DNA of 7,933 nt from an uncultured Emergencia sp. (GCA_902476665.1 CABSEO010000079.1:1-7933), one strand, 5' to 3'. Positions 1-7,030 are shown, numbered from the stretch's first letter. The notes: generated by a model not told the origin, from the sequence alone. Program-made: numbers and translations.

Positions 1-66
1 AAACACAATGTGGTATTTGCAATTCCACTTCGAATGAGATAAACTATGGATATCGTTCAGACTCAT
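1..66 (-). CDS. tnpA: IS200/IS605-family transposase TnpA, N-terminus only
   Basis: Reading the minus strand from ATG at 66 gives 22 residues before the window edge, including SLSHSKWNCKYHIVF. This closely resembles the conserved start of IS200/IS605 HUH (Y1) transposases, in which the strand after 'KW' begins the catalytic fold. An ideal AGGAGG lies at 73-78, six bases before the ATG, and fixes the start. These enzymes move single-stranded DNA by a tyrosine nuclease that recognises hairpins near the element ends. The catalytic HUH and tyrosine motifs lie outside the window, so activity cannot be judged. The leader of this gene appears to have been split by the IS110 element at 144-1723, which would separate it from its upstream end. 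Confidence 0.85.
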   Translation of the reverse strand, partial: MSLNDIHSLSHSKWNCKYHIVF

Positions 67-90
67 GTTAATCCTCCTGTTACTATATAT

Positions 91-130
91 TTGTCCCGGA
101 TGTGTGATAACCAGCTACGAGCCGGGACAA
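91..130 (-). repeat. Hairpin in the tnpA leader
   Basis: Perfect 9-bp inverted repeat TTGTCCCGG (91-99) / CCGGGACAA (122-130) with a 22-base loop, ending about 12 bases before the tnpA ribosome-binding site. The founding member IS200 carries leader hairpins that block read-through transcription and hide the ribosome-binding site. This hairpin sits in the matching place, so a similar role in keeping TnpA low is inferred. Confidence 0.6.
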
Positions 131-147
131 CTCGTTGCCTAAGCTGT

Positions 148-153
148 TAGAAT
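148..153 (+). promoter_or_regulatory. -10 half of the circle-junction promoter of the IS110 element
   Basis: TAGAAT lies four bases inside the left end. In the integrated element no good -35 lies 17 bp upstream (125-130 reads GGACAA). In the excised circle TTGACT at 1705-1710 is placed exactly 17 bp upstream. Transcription would start near 159-161, just before the predicted bridge RNA. Confidence 0.7.
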
Positions 154-159
154 AGAAAG

Positions 160-290
160 GTAATGGTCTGACCCAAACCTCCAAGGGCATTCACGCCCGT
201 AACTAAGTCAGTCAGCCATCCTCCTATTCGCAGCGTTCGATTTGTGCAGGTAGAGCCGAAGTGTTCGTGTCAGCAAACAGATAGAATCGG
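160..290 (+). ncRNA. Candidate bridge RNA of the IS110 element
   Basis: The leader folds into two stem-loops, each with an internal loop and a tip hairpin, the architecture described for IS110 bridge RNAs. Loop 1 (target loop): stem 163-166/216-219 plus 168-172/211-215 (one bulged base), tip GGGC/GCCC at 185-188/195-198. Loop 2 (donor loop): stem 235-245/277-287 (one mismatch, two G-U), tip CGAA/TTCG at 257-260/264-267. The left strand of loop 1 (CCAAACCT, 173-180) matches the left flank plus core, 138-145, at 6 of 8. Its right strand (200-207) pairs with the right flank CTTGGTTA (1724-1731) at 8 of 8 with one G-U. In loop 2, TGCAGGT (245-251) matches the right end TGCAGGC (1718-1724), and 268-273 pairs with the left end 144-149 with one mismatch. 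The ends of the RNA are estimates. Confidence 0.68.
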
Positions 291-327
291 CAATGGGTAG
301 AATGGCTTTGTCCATTGCAAATTCTAT
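281..327 (+). promoter_or_regulatory. Hairpin directly before the transposase ribosome-binding site
   Basis: ATAGAAT (281-287) pairs with ATTCTAT (321-327), and GCAATGG (290-296) with CCATTGC (312-318). A 2-by-2 internal loop separates them and a 15-base loop closes the hairpin. A shorter competing hairpin, AATGG/CCATT (301-305/312-316), uses the same right arm. The lower arm 281-287 is also used by the donor-loop stem of the candidate bridge RNA, so the two folds exclude each other. The hairpin ends three bases before AGGAG at 330-334. A role in setting transposase translation, or in separating guide RNA from mRNA, is inference. Confidence 0.55.
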
Positions 328-342
328 TCAGGAGTGATAAAC

Positions 343-1593
343 ATGAACGCAGCAGGAATCGATGTTTCCAGCAGGAAGAGCACCGTTGCTGTCCTCCGTC
401 CTTTCGGTGAAGTCGTGCAGCTTCCTTTTGATGTGCGCCACAGCGCTGAGGATCTGACAGCACTGGCACAGCAATTGAAAGCCATTGAGGGTGAGACGCG
501 GGTCGTTATGGAACATACCGGGCGTTATTATGAAGGTGTTGCCAAGGTTCTCCATGAAGCCGGACTTTTCGTCTCGGCTGTCAATCCCTTGCTCATCAAG
601 GAGTACGGCAATAATTCTCTGCGCAAGGTCAAGACTGACAAGGCAGATGCTATGAAGATCGCCAGGTACGCTCTTGACAATTGGGCAGAACTGCGAGATT
701 ATACTCCCATGGATACGATTCGATATGATCTGAAAACCCTGAACCGTCAGTTCCAGTTGGCTTCCAAGCAGAGAACTGCTACTGCAAACAATCTAATCGC
801 TCTTCAGGAGCAATCCTTCCCCGGTATTCGCAAGCTCTTTGACAGCCCTGTACGCAGCGATGGTACGCAAAAGTGGGTGGACTTCACACACGACTTCTGG
901 CATGCTGACTGCGTCCGTGGCAGCAGTCAGAACGCTTTCACGGAGCGTTACCGCAAGTGGTGTAAGCGCAATCGCTACCAATTCAGCATGGAGAAAGCCG
1001 CCAAGGTATACACTCTGGCGAAGTCTGCTGTTGTACTGATCCAGAAGACCTCCGTCACAAAAACACTCGTTCAGGAGGCTGCTAACCAGCTTACAGCCAT
1101 CTCTCGCAGCGTGGAAATCTACCGCACAGAGATGGTCAAATTGGCCTCCCAGCTTCCGGAATACCCTGTTGTCATGCAGATGTACGGCGTTGGAGAATCC
1201 CTTGGGCCACAACTTATGGCGGAGATCGGTGATGTGTGCCGTTTCCAGCGCAAACAGTCTCTCGTTGCTTTCGCAGGCATTGACCCCGCACCCAACGAAT
1301 CTGGAGACTACCGTTCACGCAGCAACAAGACCACCAAAAGAGGCTCACCATATCTGCGTAAAACACTGTTCAACATTATGACCATTTACCTTCAACGCGC
1401 CCCCCTGGATGAGCCAGTATTTCAGTACCTGGACAAGAAACGTGCTGAGGGCAAACCCTACTACGTCTACATGACGGCGGCAGGAAACAAGTTCCTGCGC
1501 CGCTATTACGCCAAGGTTACGGCCTACCTTGCCACATTGGAGAATCTACCGCCTGTGGACATGGAATCCACCGGTTTACAGCACACAGAGTAG
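343..1593 (+). CDS. IS110-family transposase (DEDD recombinase)
   Basis: A 416-residue recombinase expected to catalyse RNA-guided excision and insertion of the surrounding element. The N-terminal RuvC-like DEDD domain is complete: Asp7 in GIDVSS, Glu57 in VVMEHTGRYY, and Asp99 and Asp102 in KTDKADA. A long middle region follows. The C-terminal Transposase_20 (IS116/IS110/IS902) domain begins near LPEYPVVMQMYGVG and contains FAGIDPAPNESG and the Ser/Arg/Lys-rich block ending KRGSPYLRKTL, where the family's catalytic serine is expected. The ATG at 343 is chosen because AGGAG at 330-334 lies eight bases upstream; an in-frame GTG at 334 overlaps that site and is unlikely. No frameshift or internal stop is seen, so the gene looks intact. 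The long non-coding left end fits the IS110 group rather than IS1111, whose guide RNA is usually downstream. Confidence 0.95.
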   Translation: MNAAGIDVSSRKSTVAVLRPFGEVVQLPFDVRHSAEDLTALAQQLKAIEGETRVVMEHTGRYYEGVAKVLHEAGLFVSAVNPLLIKEYGNNSLRKVKTDKADAMKIARYALDNWAELRDYTPMDTIRYDLKTLNRQFQLASKQRTATANNLIALQEQSFPGIRKLFDSPVRSDGTQKWVDFTHDFWHADCVRGSSQNAFTERYRKWCKRNRYQFSMEKAAKVYTLAKSAVVLIQKTSVTKTLVQEAANQLTAISRSVEIYRTEMVKLASQLPEYPVVMQMYGVGESLGPQLMAEIGDVCRFQRKQSLVAFAGIDPAPNESGDYRSRSNKTTKRGSPYLRKTLFNIMTIYLQRAPLDEPVFQYLDKKRAEGKPYYVYMTAAGNKFLRRYYAKVTAYLATLENLPPVDMESTGLQHTE

Positions 1594-1723
1594 CCAACTG
1601 TTATCTGAATTTTCAGGTCGGTGTTTTTGCGGCGGCCTTTTTGTGTTGCCTTTTCTCTCTACCTACTACCTGTAAATTTTTCTTTCGTCAGGCTTATTTG
1701 GGGCTTGACTTTTTATTTGCAGG
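1594..1723 (+). other. Non-coding right end of the IS110 element
   Basis: No gene is visible here. Its last 19 bases carry TTGACT (1705-1710), the -35 half of the circle-junction promoter, and TGCAGG (1718-1723), the stretch matched by the candidate donor guide. CAGGCTT occurs at 1689-1695 and again at 1720-1726, with GGGGCTT between them. The second copy holds the junction, and the repeats could be recombinase contacts, although this is only a guess. Confidence 0.5.
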
Positions 1724-1835
1724 CTTGGTTAAACGTTTTGCAGCTGCCAGACCGCAAATTTAGTTTAACTCTTTGAAGATTATTGAGCAAACGCATAGCG
1801 TCTTTTGAACCCCGTGTCTAACACGGGGTTTTCGC
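1724..1835 (-). mobile_element. Probable displaced left end of the IS200/IS605-type element
   Basis: If the IS110 element is removed, the tnpA leader continues from 143 directly into this segment and reaches a perfect hairpin at 1808-1830. IS200/IS605 elements carry such a short hairpin just inside each end. The total distance from this hairpin to the tnpA start would be about 165-180 bases, reasonable for an IS200-type left end. The outer boundary (about 1835) is a guess because the cleavage tetranucleotide and the other end cannot be seen. The alternative is plain host intergenic DNA with a terminator. Confidence 0.45.
1808..1830. repeat. Perfect 10-bp hairpin with a 3-base loop
   Basis: AACCCCGTGT (1808-1817), loop CTA, ACACGGGGTT (1821-1830). 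The stem is perfect, GC-rich in its middle and followed on the plus strand by TTCG, a weak U-run. The compact stem with a tiny loop resembles the subterminal recognition hairpins of IS200/IS605 elements, and TnpA is encoded on the same side. A simple plus-strand terminator is the alternative. Confidence 0.6.
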
Positions 1836-1845
1836 TTATACAAGA

Positions 1846-1871
1846 AAAGCAGGACCAATCGTTCCTGCTTT
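1846..1871 (-). terminator. Bidirectional rho-independent terminator of the citrate operon
   Basis: AAAGCAGGA (1846-1854) pairs with TCCTGCTTT (1863-1871) around an 8-base loop. It begins 33 bases past the isocitrate dehydrogenase stop. On the minus strand the stem runs into TTTTCTTG. On the plus strand the tail TTTATTTTTG is stronger, so it should also stop transcription leaving the IS elements. Confidence 0.75.
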
Positions 1872-1904
1872 ATTTTTGTTTCAGGTTATGTACTGTATCC
1901 ATTT

Positions 1905-3047
1905 CTACAGCTTTTCCATCACATAATCGGCAAATTCTCTACAGGTTGCACCATCTGTAAATCCGGTCACCACAACCCGTTTTTCTTTTTCTGCGCATTC
2001 AGTCAGAGCTGCCGCCAGCTTATCTGCTTTCTTAGAAAATCCTATATGACGGAGCATCATTTCCGCTGCCTTAAAAATGCTGGACGGATTTGCATAGTCA
2101 GCAAGTCCTTCTTCAATCATCCTCGGCGCACTGCCGTGAATGGCTTCAAACATGGCATACTGATCCCCCATGTTTGCGCTGCCTGCGGTTCCCACACCGC
2201 CCTGAATCTCTGCAGCTTCATCGGTGATGATATCGCCGTAGAGGTTCGGCAGGACAAACACCTGCAACTGATTTCTGATGTCCTTGTTGACCAGATTGGC
2301 TGTCATAATGTCGATATACCAGTCCTCCGCCTTGATGTCCGGATACTCAGCCGCCACCTCATGACAGATTCTGCTGAAATTTCCGTCAGTCTTTTTCATA
2401 ATATTCGCCTTGGTTACAATTGCAACTCTGTTCTTTCCGTTGAACTTGGCATATTCAAAGGCAGCTCTTGCAATTCTGCGGGTTCCGGCTTCTGTAGTCA
2501 CCTTGAAATCCATGGACAGTTTACCGGGAATCTCCACCCCACGACTTCCCAGAACATACTCGCCCTCAGTGTTTTCTCTGTAAAAAATCCAGTCGATACC
2601 TTCTTCCGGCACCTGTACAGGACGCACGTTGGCATATAGGTCCAGTTCTCTGCGCAAGGTCACATTGGCACTTTCCAGACTGCCTCCCTTCGGTGTCGTC
2701 GTCGGACCCTTCAGCAATACGTCACATGCCTTAATCTCAGTCAGCACGTCTTCCGGCACGGCCTTATCCAGAGCCAGTCTGTTTTCAATGGTCAGCCCCT
2801 CGATTCTGCGAAGCTCCACCCTGCCGCTTTCCAGCTCGTCCGCCAGAACCTTGCGGAGCAGTCTTTCCGCCTGCTCCATAATAATTGGGCCGATGCCGTC
2901 TCCGCCAACGATACCGATAACGATTTTATCCATCGCCGTAAAATCCTTTGGTGCCGCACCTTTCTCCATATTCTCCTGGCGCGTCAGTTGTTCTTCTATC
3001 AAAGCGCGAAACTGTTCGCACGCTTTCTCAATGTATTCACTGTTCAT
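1905..3047 (-). CDS. icd: Isocitrate dehydrogenase (isocitrate/isopropylmalate dehydrogenase family)
   Basis: Oxidatively decarboxylates isocitrate to 2-oxoglutarate, the last step of the operon's pathway. The 380-residue product has GDGIGP at 49-54, LKGPTTTPKGG at 112-122, a substrate block with Ser126-Ala-Asn128 and RRELDLYANVRP (132-143), Lys213, NLYGDIITDEAA (268-279) with metal-binding Asp272 and Asp276, and HGSAP at 304-308. The Ser-x-Asn substrate signature and the neighbouring aconitase favour isocitrate over isopropylmalate. About 40 extra N-terminal residues precede the core; similar leaders occur in clostridial relatives. An in-frame ATG at 3068 exists, but ATG 3047 follows AGGAAA at good spacing and one base after the aconitase stop, which suggests coupled translation. 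Cofactor choice is unclear: NAD enzymes usually have Asp and NADP enzymes Lys after HG(S/T)AP, whereas Arg309 is found here. Confidence 0.88.
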   Translation of the reverse strand: MNSEYIEKACEQFRALIEEQLTRQENMEKGAAPKDFTAMDKIVIGIVGGDGIGPIIMEQAERLLRKVLADELESGRVELRRIEGLTIENRLALDKAVPEDVLTEIKACDVLLKGPTTTPKGGSLESANVTLRRELDLYANVRPVQVPEEGIDWIFYRENTEGEYVLGSRGVEIPGKLSMDFKVTTEAGTRRIARAAFEYAKFNGKNRVAIVTKANIMKKTDGNFSRICHEVAAEYPDIKAEDWYIDIMTANLVNKDIRNQLQVFVLPNLYGDIITDEAAEIQGGVGTAGSANMGDQYAMFEAIHGSAPRMIEEGLADYANPSSIFKAAEMMLRHIGFSKKADKLAAALTECAEKEKRVVVTGFTDGATCREFADYVMEKL

Positions 3048-3048
3048 G

Positions 3049-4976
3049 TTAGTTTCCTGCCTTTGCAACGTATTTCAAAAGGCTTCCCGCCTTTAAGATT
3101 TCTTTCTGTCTCTCTGTAAAGCTGCATATCAGCACAAAGCTTTCACCTGTGGTCAGATCCTTCATAGTGATTTTTCCCCGATCCATGCCTGCATAAATGT
3201 CAGTCAGCTCGAGTTCATCACCCTGATTTACCCGGTCATAGTCTGCCGGATCCTTAAAAGTAAGCGGCATAATTCCCGCATTGATCAGATTTGCCACATG
3301 AATTCTGGCAAAACTCTTGGTCACCACTGCCCTTACTCCAAGATACAGTGGCACAAGAGCAGCATGCTCTCTGGATGAGCCCTGTCCGTAATTGTTGCCG
3401 CCCACAATGATGCTGGTACCGGCCTCCTTTGCTCTCTGAGGAAAAGTTTCGTCACATACACCGAAACAGAACTGTGACAGGTGTGGAATATTAGACCGGT
3501 AAGGCAGAATTTTAGAGCCTGCAGGCATAATGTGGTCAGTAGTGATATTATCTCCCACTTTCAGTACCAGAGGTGCTTTCAGAATGTCTTCCTGAGGTCT
3601 GCTGTCAGGGAACGGCTTAATATTCGGTCCTCGGAGTATCGGCAGTTCTTTTGCCTCCTCCGCAGGTGCAGGAGCAATGATCGCACTGTCATCAATTTTG
3701 AATGTTTCTGGCATAATCACCTTTGGCATCTCACCAAGCAGCATCGGATCTGTAATTTCTCCTGTTAATGCTGCCGCCACCGCAGTTTCCGGAGATACCA
3801 GATAAACCTGACCGTCCGCGGTTCCGGATCTTCCCTCAAAGTTTCTGTTAAAGGTTCTTAAAGACACACCGCCTGAATTTGGAGAAAAACCCATACCGAT
3901 ACACGGACCACAAGCGCATTCCAGCACCCTTGCCCCACTTGCCAGAATGTCGGACAGGGCACCGCAGTCTGCAAGCATGGACAGAACCTGCTTGGAACCC
4001 GGAGAAATAGACAGACTGAAGGCTTAATGGTCTTTCCCTTCAAAAGAGCTGCAACCTTCAGCATATCAAACAGTGATGAATTGGTGCAGGATCCGATGCA
4101 GACCTGATCTACCTTAGTACCTTTCAGGCTGTCTACGGCAACCACATTGTCGGGGCTGTGCGGACATGCGATCATCGGCTTCAGCTCACTGAGATTAATG
4201 TCGATAACCTTATCGTAGACTGCATCTTCATCACTTTTCAGCTCCCGGTAATCTTCTTCCCTTCCCTCGGCGGTAAGAAAAGCTCTCGTTACCTCGTCGG
4301 ACGGAAAGATAGACGTAGTGGCACCCAGCTCAGTTCCCATGTTAGTGATAGTAGCTCTTTCCGGTACAGACAATGTCTCAATCCCCGGACCGCCCCATTC
4401 GATAATGGCGCCTACTCCTCCCTTTACAGACAGAATCCGCAGAATTTCCAGACTGACATCCTTAGCTGTAACAAAATCTCTCAGTTTTCCTGTCAGATTT
4501 ACTTTATACATTTTAGGCATCGTGATATAGTACGCACCGCCGCCCATGGCCACAGCCACATCCAGACCACCGGCTCCCATGGCCAGCATGCCGATGCCGC
4601 CGCCTGTCGGTGTATGGCTGTCAGAACCGATCAGTGTTTTCCCCGGTTTACCGAACCTCTCCAAATGAACCTGATGGCAGATACCGTTGCCCGGTCTTGA
4701 AAAATACAGACCGTATTTTTTTGCCATAGACTGAATGAATCTATGGTCGTCAGCATTCTCAAATCCTGACTGCAGTGTATTGTGATCTATGTACGCAACG
4801 GAAAGCTCTGTTCTGACACGAGGTATCCCCATAGTCTCAAATTCCAGATAAGCCATTGTACCGGTTGCGTCCTGTGTCAGCGTCTGATCGATCTTCAGGG
4901 CAATTTCACTCCCCGGTGTCATGTCTCCGCTGATTAAATGCTCTTTAATGATCTTTTGTGCTATCGTCAGTCCCAT
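3049..4976 (-). pseudogene. Aconitate hydratase, frameshifted
   Basis: Converts citrate to isocitrate through a [4Fe-4S] cluster. The true start is ATG 4976 (MGLTIAQKII), preceded by GGAGGG; an upstream in-frame ATG at 5012 lies deeper in gntR with no clear site. The first frame runs 321 correct residues, with IGSDSHTPTGGGIGM and the first cluster cysteine Cys297 in IGSCTNSS, then goes out of frame at 4013 and stops at 3858 (372 residues). The second frame carries SISPGSKQVLSML, then CACGPCIG with the other two cysteines (Cys357 and Cys360 in the restored protein), FNRNFEGRSG, and a swivel domain with GGNNYGQGSSREHAA. Inserting one AGTC at 4014-4017 restores KPSVSLSISPGS and a 643-residue protein, the normal length for the mAcn-like bacterial type. 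Neither half holds all three cysteines. It is either a recent pseudogene or a sequence error. Confidence 0.9.
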
Positions 4977-5622
4977 ATTGTTCGCTTCCCTCCATAATAC
5001 TGTTATATGCATGATCGATATGAATCAGCATGATCGTCTCCAGCTTGTCAATGTCTTTTTCTGCAATGGCATCATAGATTGCTCTGTGCTCCGCCACAGA
5101 ATCCACAATTCTATGAGGTCTTTCCAGTGAGATTCTTCTGAACTTCATCATCTTGTGATGTATCGGCGACATAATCGTCTCAAAAGTAGTGCTGCCGCAT
5201 TCACTATAGATAATATCGTGAAACTCTGTATCCAGATCTCTTACCTTATAGACGTCGCCTTTCTGTGCATAGAATTCCTGCTGTTCCACATTATCCTTCA
5301 GTGCAGTAAGACCCTGCTCGCTGATGTTTTCAGCAGCTCTTCTTGTGGCAATCACTTCCAGCCTGCGTTTTACTTCAAAAAGATCTTTTACATCATTTTC
5401 TGATACGCCTACCACTACAGTTCCCATAGGGGAATCTTTGATCAGACGTTCATGTTCCAGCTTGGCCAGTGCCTCTCTGATTGGAGTTCTGCTGACTCCC
5501 AGTTCTTCAGAGAGTCTGCTCTCACTGATCACTTCACCTGCCGCATAATTACCGCAGAGAATATTGTATTCCAACTGTTCATATACCTGGTTTGCCAGGG
5601 AAATGGTTTTATATTCTATCAT
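4945..5622 (-). CDS. GntR-family regulator, FCD domain (FadR subfamily)
   Basis: A 225-residue DNA-binding regulator, probably of its own operon. The N-terminal winged helix-turn-helix spans about residues 8-75, with the recognition region SRLSEELGVSRTPIREALAKLE (35-56). The C-terminal all-helical FCD ligand domain carries the usual metal set: Asp131 and His135 in DTEFH, His179 in AEHRAI and His201 in LIHIDHA. A bound metal and a small carboxylate ligand are therefore likely; citrate or a related acid is a guess from context. The start ATG 5622 has AAGGAG upstream and follows the citrate synthase stop by 12 bases. Its end overlaps the aconitase start by 32 bases, so the aconitase ribosome-binding site lies inside this gene. 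Placing a regulator between the first and second enzyme genes is uncommon. Candidate operators lie at 7127-7136 and 7205-7214. Confidence 0.93.
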   Translation of the reverse strand: MIEYKTISLANQVYEQLEYNILCGNYAAGEVISESRLSEELGVSRTPIREALAKLEHERLIKDSPMGTVVVGVSENDVKDLFEVKRRLEVIATRRAAENISEQGLTALKDNVEQQEFYAQKGDVYKVRDLDTEFHDIIYSECGSTTFETIMSPIHHKMMKFRRISLERPHRIVDSVAEHRAIYDAIAEKDIDKLETIMLIHIDHAYNSIMEGSEQYGTDDSTKDH

Positions 5623-5634
5623 GGTTTTGCTCCT

Positions 5635-7005
5635 TTATTCCTTGCTGATATCGGTCAGTTCTCTGATCTTTTCTTCCAGTTCCTTGTTGGAAAGACTGGT
5701 GGTTCTGCCGTCAGCATACATCTCGTCAACCCATTCTTTCATCTTCACTACAAGCGGTGAATCCTTGGAGACTTTCCCTTCTGCCTCAAGTCCATAGTGC
5801 TCATTGATCCAGTAGGCGATACCCGCAAGACCGCTGGTCTTGCTGACGCTGACACCTGGCGCTACATTCAGCAGCTTTTTCGTGTCAAAGATATTGTAAA
5901 TTTCTTCGTCTTTCATCAGACCGTCAGCGTGAATACCTGCCTTGGTCACATTAAAGTTTTCTCCTACAAACGGCGTCATCGGCGGAATATCATATCCCAT
6001 TTTATCTCTGAAGTAGCGTCCAATCTCTGTAATCGCTGTCGGATCCATGCCGTCCAGAGATCCTTTCAGGGATGCGTATTCAAAAACCATAGCCTCAAGA
6101 GGCACATTTCCTGTACGTTCACCGATTCCAAGAAGAGAACAGTTTACTGCACAGGCTCCGTAAAGCCATGCAGTAGATGCATTGGCAACAGATTTGTAGA
6201 AATCGTTATGCCCATGCCATTCCAGCATTTCGCTCGGTACACCGGAATAATGCTGCAGACCGTAAATGATACCACCCACACTTCGAGGAAGTGCTGCCCC
6301 ATTATATGGAACGCCGTAGCCCATGGTATCACATGCACGGATTTTTACCGGAACGCCCGCCTCTTTTGACAAGCTCATGATTTCATTGACAAACGGTACG
6401 ACAAATCCATAGAAATCCGCTCTGGTAATGTCCTCCAGATGACATCTCGGAACTACACCTTCTTCAAAAGCATCTCTGATGGTTTCCAGATAATAATCCA
6501 CGGCCTGTCTTCGGGTCATGTTCATTTTCTTGAAAATATGGTAATCACTACAGGACACCAGAATACCTGTCTCTTTAATTCCCAGTTCTTTAACCAGACG
6601 AAAATCTTCTTTCTTGGCACGGATCCACGTGGTAATCTCCGGAAAGCGCAGTCCAAGTTCCATACATTTTTCTACAGCTTCTCTGTCCTTTTTTGTATAG
6701 ATAAAAAATTCAGACTGGCGAATCAGACCATAAGGGCCTCCCAGCCGGGACATCAGTTTATAAAGATCCACGATCTGTTCCACTGTATATGGTGCCATAG
6801 ACTGCTGCCCATCTCTGAAAGAAGTATCGGTAATCCAGATATCAGTAGGCATGTTCATCGGTACCCTTCTATGGTTAAATACTACTTTGGGTACTTCAGA
6901 ATAATTGTACATATCCCTGTAAAGATTCGGCTCAGGAATATCTTGCAGTGTATATTTATAGCTCGGCTGTTCCAGCAGATTGGATTTCTTGGATATCTCT
7001 ATCAT
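5635..7005 (-). CDS. Re-citrate synthase (homocitrate/isopropylmalate synthase superfamily)
   Basis: Condenses acetyl-CoA and oxaloacetate to citrate with Re-face stereochemistry, unrelated to the usual GltA. The 456-residue protein has an HMGL-like TIM barrel with ITDTSFRDGQQS (58-69), the DxxRDG metal and catalytic motif; HLED (189-192); RACDTMGYG (223-231); HGHND (264-268), the second metal ligand pair; GIGERTGNVPLE (293-304); and GIHADG (357-362). This pattern and the length resemble the Re-citrate synthase of Clostridium kluyveri more than LeuA, and adjacency to aconitase and isocitrate dehydrogenase supports citrate. Homocitrate or another 2-alkylmalate is the alternative, but no lysine, leucine or nitrogenase gene is near. 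The N-terminal ~50 residues precede the barrel, as expected for this group. Start ATG 7005 has AGGAGGT five bases upstream. It is the first gene of the operon. Confidence 0.88.
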   Translation of the reverse strand: MIEISKKSNLLEQPSYKYTLQDIPEPNLYRDMYNYSEVPKVVFNHRRVPMNMPTDIWITDTSFRDGQQSMAPYTVEQIVDLYKLMSRLGGPYGLIRQSEFFIYTKKDREAVEKCMELGLRFPEITTWIRAKKEDFRLVKELGIKETGILVSCSDYHIFKKMNMTRRQAVDYYLETIRDAFEEGVVPRCHLEDITRADFYGFVVPFVNEIMSLSKEAGVPVKIRACDTMGYGVPYNGAALPRSVGGIIYGLQHYSGVPSEMLEWHGHNDFYKSVANASTAWLYGACAVNCSLLGIGERTGNVPLEAMVFEYASLKGSLDGMDPTAITEIGRYFRDKMGYDIPPMTPFVGENFNVTKAGIHADGLMKDEEIYNIFDTKKLLNVAPGVSVSKTSGLAGIAYWINEHYGLEAEGKVSKDSPLVVKMKEWVDEMYADGRTTSLSNKELEEKIRELTDISKE

Positions 7006-7030
7006 AAATTACCTCCTTGTTGATGTCCCG

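Larger units (their letters stand above)
144..1723 (+). mobile_element. Complete IS110-family insertion sequence, about 1.58 kb, CT core
   Basis: The ends were placed from four agreeing signals. First, CT occurs at both proposed junctions (144-145 and 1724-1725), as expected for a dinucleotide core. Second, joining 1723 to 144 creates TTGACT (1705-1710), 17 bp, TAGAAT (148-153), a near-consensus promoter pointing at the leader; IS110 elements are known to build such a promoter in the circular form. Third, loops in the predicted leader RNA match the left flank, right flank, left end and right end. Fourth, removing the element leaves CCTAAGCTTGG, a near-palindromic site. There are no terminal inverted repeats, which is normal for this family. 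Non-coding parts are about 199 bp before the transposase and 130 bp after it. A copy of the element elsewhere would test the ends. Confidence 0.78.

Noticed and set aside
150..229. Stem GAATAG (150-155) / CTATTC (224-229) extending the target loop
   Set aside because: The left arm overlaps the -10 box and lies upstream of the expected RNA start, so it is probably not transcribed from the circle promoter.
334..342. GTG at 334 as transposase start
   Set aside because: It overlaps the AGGAG ribosome-binding site; ATG 343 has normal spacing.
134..1651. Direct repeat GTTGCCT at 134-140 and 1645-1651 as possible IS110 boundaries
   Set aside because: The implied ends do not match the guide-loop strands and give no junction promoter. 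The 144/1724 placement explains both.
1760..1769. TTAGTTTAAC as the IS110 right target, resembling the guide-derived TAGTTAC
   Set aside because: It lacks the CT core and has an extra base; CTTGGTTA at 1724-1731 pairs over eight bases and agrees with the junction promoter.
3048..3068. ATG 3068 as isocitrate dehydrogenase start
   Set aside because: It lies inside the aconitase end without a clear ribosome-binding site; ATG 3047 follows AGGAAA.
3858..4013. Programmed frameshifting in aconitase
   Set aside because: No slippery heptamer or downstream structure was seen at the break, and aconitases are not known to use frameshifting. Loss of a repeat unit is simpler.
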